64,000 nt of DNA, from NCBI RefSeq assembly GCF_010550605.1, contig NZ_JAAGNI010000295.1:37693-101692 (forward strand). Reading direction: 5' to 3'. Shown one piece after another: positions 61,829-64,000 of this stretch. The notes beneath the pieces were generated by a model. It made no database searches and was not told where the DNA came from. It was given only the letters and a program-made list of their open reading frames with translations. Both the position numbers and the translations under genes were made by a program. This stretch comes from Streptomyces sp. SID9727. Its GTDB lineage: Bacteria; Actinomycetota; Actinomycetes; Streptomycetales; Streptomycetaceae. Every line of letters begins with the position of its first letter. Within the stretch, counting starts at the first letter, position 1.

Positions 61829-62881
61829 TCAGGCGTGACGCAGGCAGAGGCTTCCCCACTGGAAGCCCGCGCCGATGCCGGAGAGCACATAGACGTCCCC
61901 CGGAAGCAGAGCGCCCTCGGTCACCGAGGTGTGCAACGCGGTGAACACACCCGCCGAACCGGTGTTGCCCAGCCGGTCGATGGTGACGGTGGCGCGGTCA
62001 CGGGGGACGTCGAGCGCGCTCAGGGTCTCGTTGAGGATGTTCAGGTTGGCCTGGTGCAGGAAGAAGTGCCGGACCCGGTCCACCGGCACGCCGGCCCGGT
62101 GCGCGGCGCCGCGGATGCTTTCGGGGAGCCGTGTCGTCGCGGTGTCCCACACGGCACGCCCGTCCATGTGCAGGTAGTGCTCCCCGGCGGCGACGGTGGT
62201 GGCGCTCGCAGGCAGCCGGGAGCCGCCGGCGGGGATCTGGACGTCGTACGAGAGCTGGGAGCCCAGGTCGTACGAGAGCAGACCGGCTCCGGGCGTCTCG
62301 CTCCGGGTGAGGACGACCGCCGCCGCGGCGTCCCCGAAGAAGACGCGCGTGGTGCGGTCGGCGGGGTCGGTGATCCTGGACGCGCAGTCGGCCGCGAGGA
62401 GCAGGACCGTGCCGATGGAGGGGTTCTGAAGGAGGTGCGCGGCGATCAGCATGGCCTGGATGCCGGACGCGCACGCGGCCTGGGTGACGTCGAGCGACAG
62501 GGCGCGGTGGGCGCCGAGGGCATCCTTGACGATCAGCGCGGTCGACACGAGCGGCTGGTCGCCCGTGTAGCTGGCCACGATGATCGCGTCCAGCCCGGCC
62601 GCCTCGACCCCGGCCGCCTCCAACGCCGGGAGCGCGGCGGCGACACACATGTCCGAGGTCGCCAAGTGCGGAGCCAGACAGCGGCGTTCGCGGATGCCGG
62701 TCCGGCTCGTGATCCACGCGTCGCTGGTGTCCAGGGTGCGCGTCAGCTCCTGATTGGTGACGACCTCGGGCGGGAGATGCATCCCGGTCCCGGCGACGGC
62801 GAACGGCACGGACAGGCCGGCCCCGGTCTGGTGGGACGGGCTCCGGTGGGACAGGGGCTGGCCGGGCGCGAGAACTGCCAT
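61829..62881 (-). CDS. 3-Oxoacyl-ACP synthase III (KAS III) family protein
   Basis: 350 residues. Active Cys in VTQAACASGIQAML, His in FFLHQANLNIL, Asn in RLGNTGSAG. ASYTGDQPLVSTALIVKDALG and the final GIGAGFQWGSLCLR are typical of FabH-like enzymes. It condenses an acyl-CoA with malonyl-ACP or acts as an acyltransferase of secondary metabolism. No FAS genes sit next to it, so a specialised role is likely. GAAAGG precedes the ATG. Confidence 0.9.
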   Translation of the reverse strand: MAVLAPGQPLSHRSPSHQTGAGLSVPFAVAGTGMHLPPEVVTNQELTRTLDTSDAWITSRTGIRERRCLAPHLATSDMCVAAALPALEAAGVEAAGLDAIIVASYTGDQPLVSTALIVKDALGAHRALSLDVTQAACASGIQAMLIAAHLLQNPSIGTVLLLAADCASRITDPADRTTRVFFGDAAAAVVLTRSETPGAGLLSYDLGSQLSYDVQIPAGGSRLPASATTVAAGEHYLHMDGRAVWDTATTRLPESIRGAAHRAGVPVDRVRHFFLHQANLNILNETLSALDVPRDRATVTIDRLGNTGSAGVFTALHTSVTEGALLPGDVYVLSGIGAGFQWGSLCLRHA

Positions 62882-63042
62882 GCTCGGTACCTTTCGAAAG
62901 CGGTTCGAGAAAGGCCCCGTCGCATTCCGAAGCCGCCGCATCGTCTCACGGAAGACTCGCGCGAAAAGTGCGCGGTAATCCGTGCGCGTGAGGAATCGAG
63001 CGGCGGCTTGACAGTGGAATGGCGTGAATGCGTTCCTCGCGG

Positions 63043-63834
63043 TCACTCGGTCATTTCCCCCGGCGGACGAGCGCGCAAGGACGGTACCGATGCGAGCAGT
63101 GTCCGGGTGTACGGATGGGCCGGTGCGCTCAGAAGCGTTCCGGTGGGGGCGGTCTCCACGATCCGGCCGTGTCGCATGACCGCCACCACGTCGGAGACAT
63201 GGCAGACCGCCGGCAGGTTGTGGCCGATGAACAGCATCGACAGACCGAGCTCCCGCTGAAGCCGGCCGACCGTGTTCAGGACGGACGCCTGCACCGAGAC
63301 GTCGAGCGCCGAAGTGATCTCGTCGGCGATCAGCAGGCCCGGCTCGACGGCCAGCGCACGGGCCAGGGCGACCCGCTGCCGTTGCCCCCCGGACAGCTGC
63401 CGGGGCAGGCGGTCGGCGAGCCCGGCGTCCAGGCCGACCAGGTCCAGCAGCTCGGCGACGCGCTCCGCGCGCCCCGCCCGGTCGAGCCGGCGGAACACCG
63501 TGGCCGCCTCGGCCAGCGTCCGACGGACGGTCATACGGGGATCGAGCGCGGTGTCCGGGTCCTGGAACACCACCTGCACCCGGCGGGCCAGCCGGCGCCG
63601 GTCCCGGACGGTGCGGGTGCGTACCTCCTCCCCGTCGACCAGGATCCGGCCGCCCCGCACCGGCACCAGCCCGACGATCGCGCCCGCCAGCGTGGACTTC
63701 CCGGAGCCCGACTCCCCGACGAGGCCCAGCGTCGTGCCGGGCGCGATCTCCAGCGAGACCCCGTCCACGGCGGCGAAGGAGCCACGGGGGCCGGTGCGCC
63801 GGACGGTGACGCCGTCCACCCGGAGCGCCGTCAT
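63043..63834 (-). CDS. Oligopeptide-type ABC transporter ATPase (DppF/OppF-like)
   Basis: 263 residues. Walker A GLVGESGSGKSTLAG, Q-loop VQVVFQDPDTALDPRM, signature QLSGGQRQRVALARALAVEP, Walker B LLIADEITSALD, and the HLPAVCHVSDVVAVMRHGRIVE switch region. Peripheral cytoplasmic ATPase of a peptide/nickel importer. The ATG overlaps the stop of the next gene, which also looks like the second ATPase, so both belong to one ABC operon. Confidence 0.93.
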   Translation of the reverse strand: MTALRVDGVTVRRTGPRGSFAAVDGVSLEIAPGTTLGLVGESGSGKSTLAGAIVGLVPVRGGRILVDGEEVRTRTVRDRRRLARRVQVVFQDPDTALDPRMTVRRTLAEAATVFRRLDRAGRAERVAELLDLVGLDAGLADRLPRQLSGGQRQRVALARALAVEPGLLIADEITSALDVSVQASVLNTVGRLQRELGLSMLFIGHNLPAVCHVSDVVAVMRHGRIVETAPTGTLLSAPAHPYTRTLLASVPSLRARPPGEMTE

Positions 63835-64000
63835 GACGCGGTCACCGCCTCCGGGGCCGCCGGCACCGGCAGCGGGTACCAGCAGGCGACCCGGTGGCCG
63901 GATCCCAGGTCGTCCAGCGGCGGCGCCTGCTCGGCGCAGCGGTCCCGGCGGCGCGGGCAGCGGGCCTCGAACGCACAGCCCGGCGGGGGCGCGTGCGGAT
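63831..64000 (-). CDS. Oligopeptide-type ABC transporter ATPase, C-terminal end only
   Basis: Partial: the last 55 codons are in the window and the rest lies beyond the right end. It shows PPPGCAFEARCPRRRDRC, the oligopeptide-ABC C-terminal Cys-rich motif, then a short tail HRVACWYPLP. It overlaps the DppF-like start by 4 bp and is presumably its DppD-type partner. Confidence 0.85.
   Translation of the reverse strand, partial: PHAPPPGCAFEARCPRRRDRCAEQAPPLDDLGSGHRVACWYPLPVPAAPEAVTAS

Noticed and set aside
1..64000. CRISPR arrays, tRNA or rRNA genes
   Set aside because: No regularly spaced direct repeats and no cloverleaf or rRNA-like sequence seen when reading through; a dedicated scan was not possible.

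Overview
The window is high-GC DNA with strong GC codon bias, GTG/TTG starts, tightly overlapping ATGA/GTGA gene junctions, rare TTA codons and F420/mycothiol-type enzyme families. This points to an actinomycete, most likely Streptomyces. No rRNA, tRNA or CRISPR array was seen. Both ends cut through genes.

Left arm (1-15 kb). A truncated flavoprotein reductase is followed, on the minus strand, by a three-gene operon: a caspase-like/NACHT STAND ATPase, an alpha/beta hydrolase and a WD40 protein. The ATPase and the WD40 protein look like two halves of one conventional caspase-NACHT-WD40 protein, with the hydrolase gene placed at the split. This is the best candidate for an unusual defence or cell-death type system. 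Next comes a cobalt module: a cobalamin riboswitch driving cbtB-cbtA, with a divergent histidine-phosphatase homologue that lacks its catalytic motif. Housekeeping and accessory genes follow (GNAT, TPR, pirin, two DinB/mycothiol-type proteins, an AarF kinase, an NAD-dependent epimerase).

Centre (about 15-55 kb). This is an enediyne-type polyketide gene cluster. The core is unbV-unbU-pksE-TEBC thioesterase-flavin reductase (21.3-31.3 kb, plus strand), each gene overlapping or nearly touching the next, with P450-unbL facing it on the minus strand. Around the core lie a GMC oxidoreductase, two AhpD-like proteins, an SDR, a membrane protein with a TTA codon, a TetR-carotenoid oxygenase pair, an MFS exporter, an ArsR-SRPBCC pair and a VOC protein. 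A nine-gene minus-strand block (40.8-49.2 kb) holds putative tailoring enzymes, ending in a 4-coumarate-CoA ligase and a hydroxycinnamoyl-CoA hydratase/lyase. Two paralogous AraC-type regulators (15.1-15.9 and 51.6-52.5 kb) bracket this region and give a natural guess at its limits. A PEP-utiliser-like protein that has lost its ATP-grasp domain and an FAD protein with a TTA codon follow the second regulator.

Right arm (56-64 kb). GNAT, RsgA GTPase with a possible leader peptide, a fold-III PLP decarboxylase, a second GNAT, a glutamine-synthetase-like ligase, a KAS III-type synthase and an oligopeptide-type ABC transporter cut by the window end.

How it probably works together: PksE makes a polyene that TEBC releases; UnbL/V/U are needed to turn it into an enediyne core by an unknown mechanism; P450, GMC, flavin-dependent and SDR enzymes decorate it; the ligase and hydratase/lyase could supply an aromatic acyl or aldehyde unit; MFS, SRPBCC and VOC proteins may give self-protection. 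The product cannot be named from this sequence.
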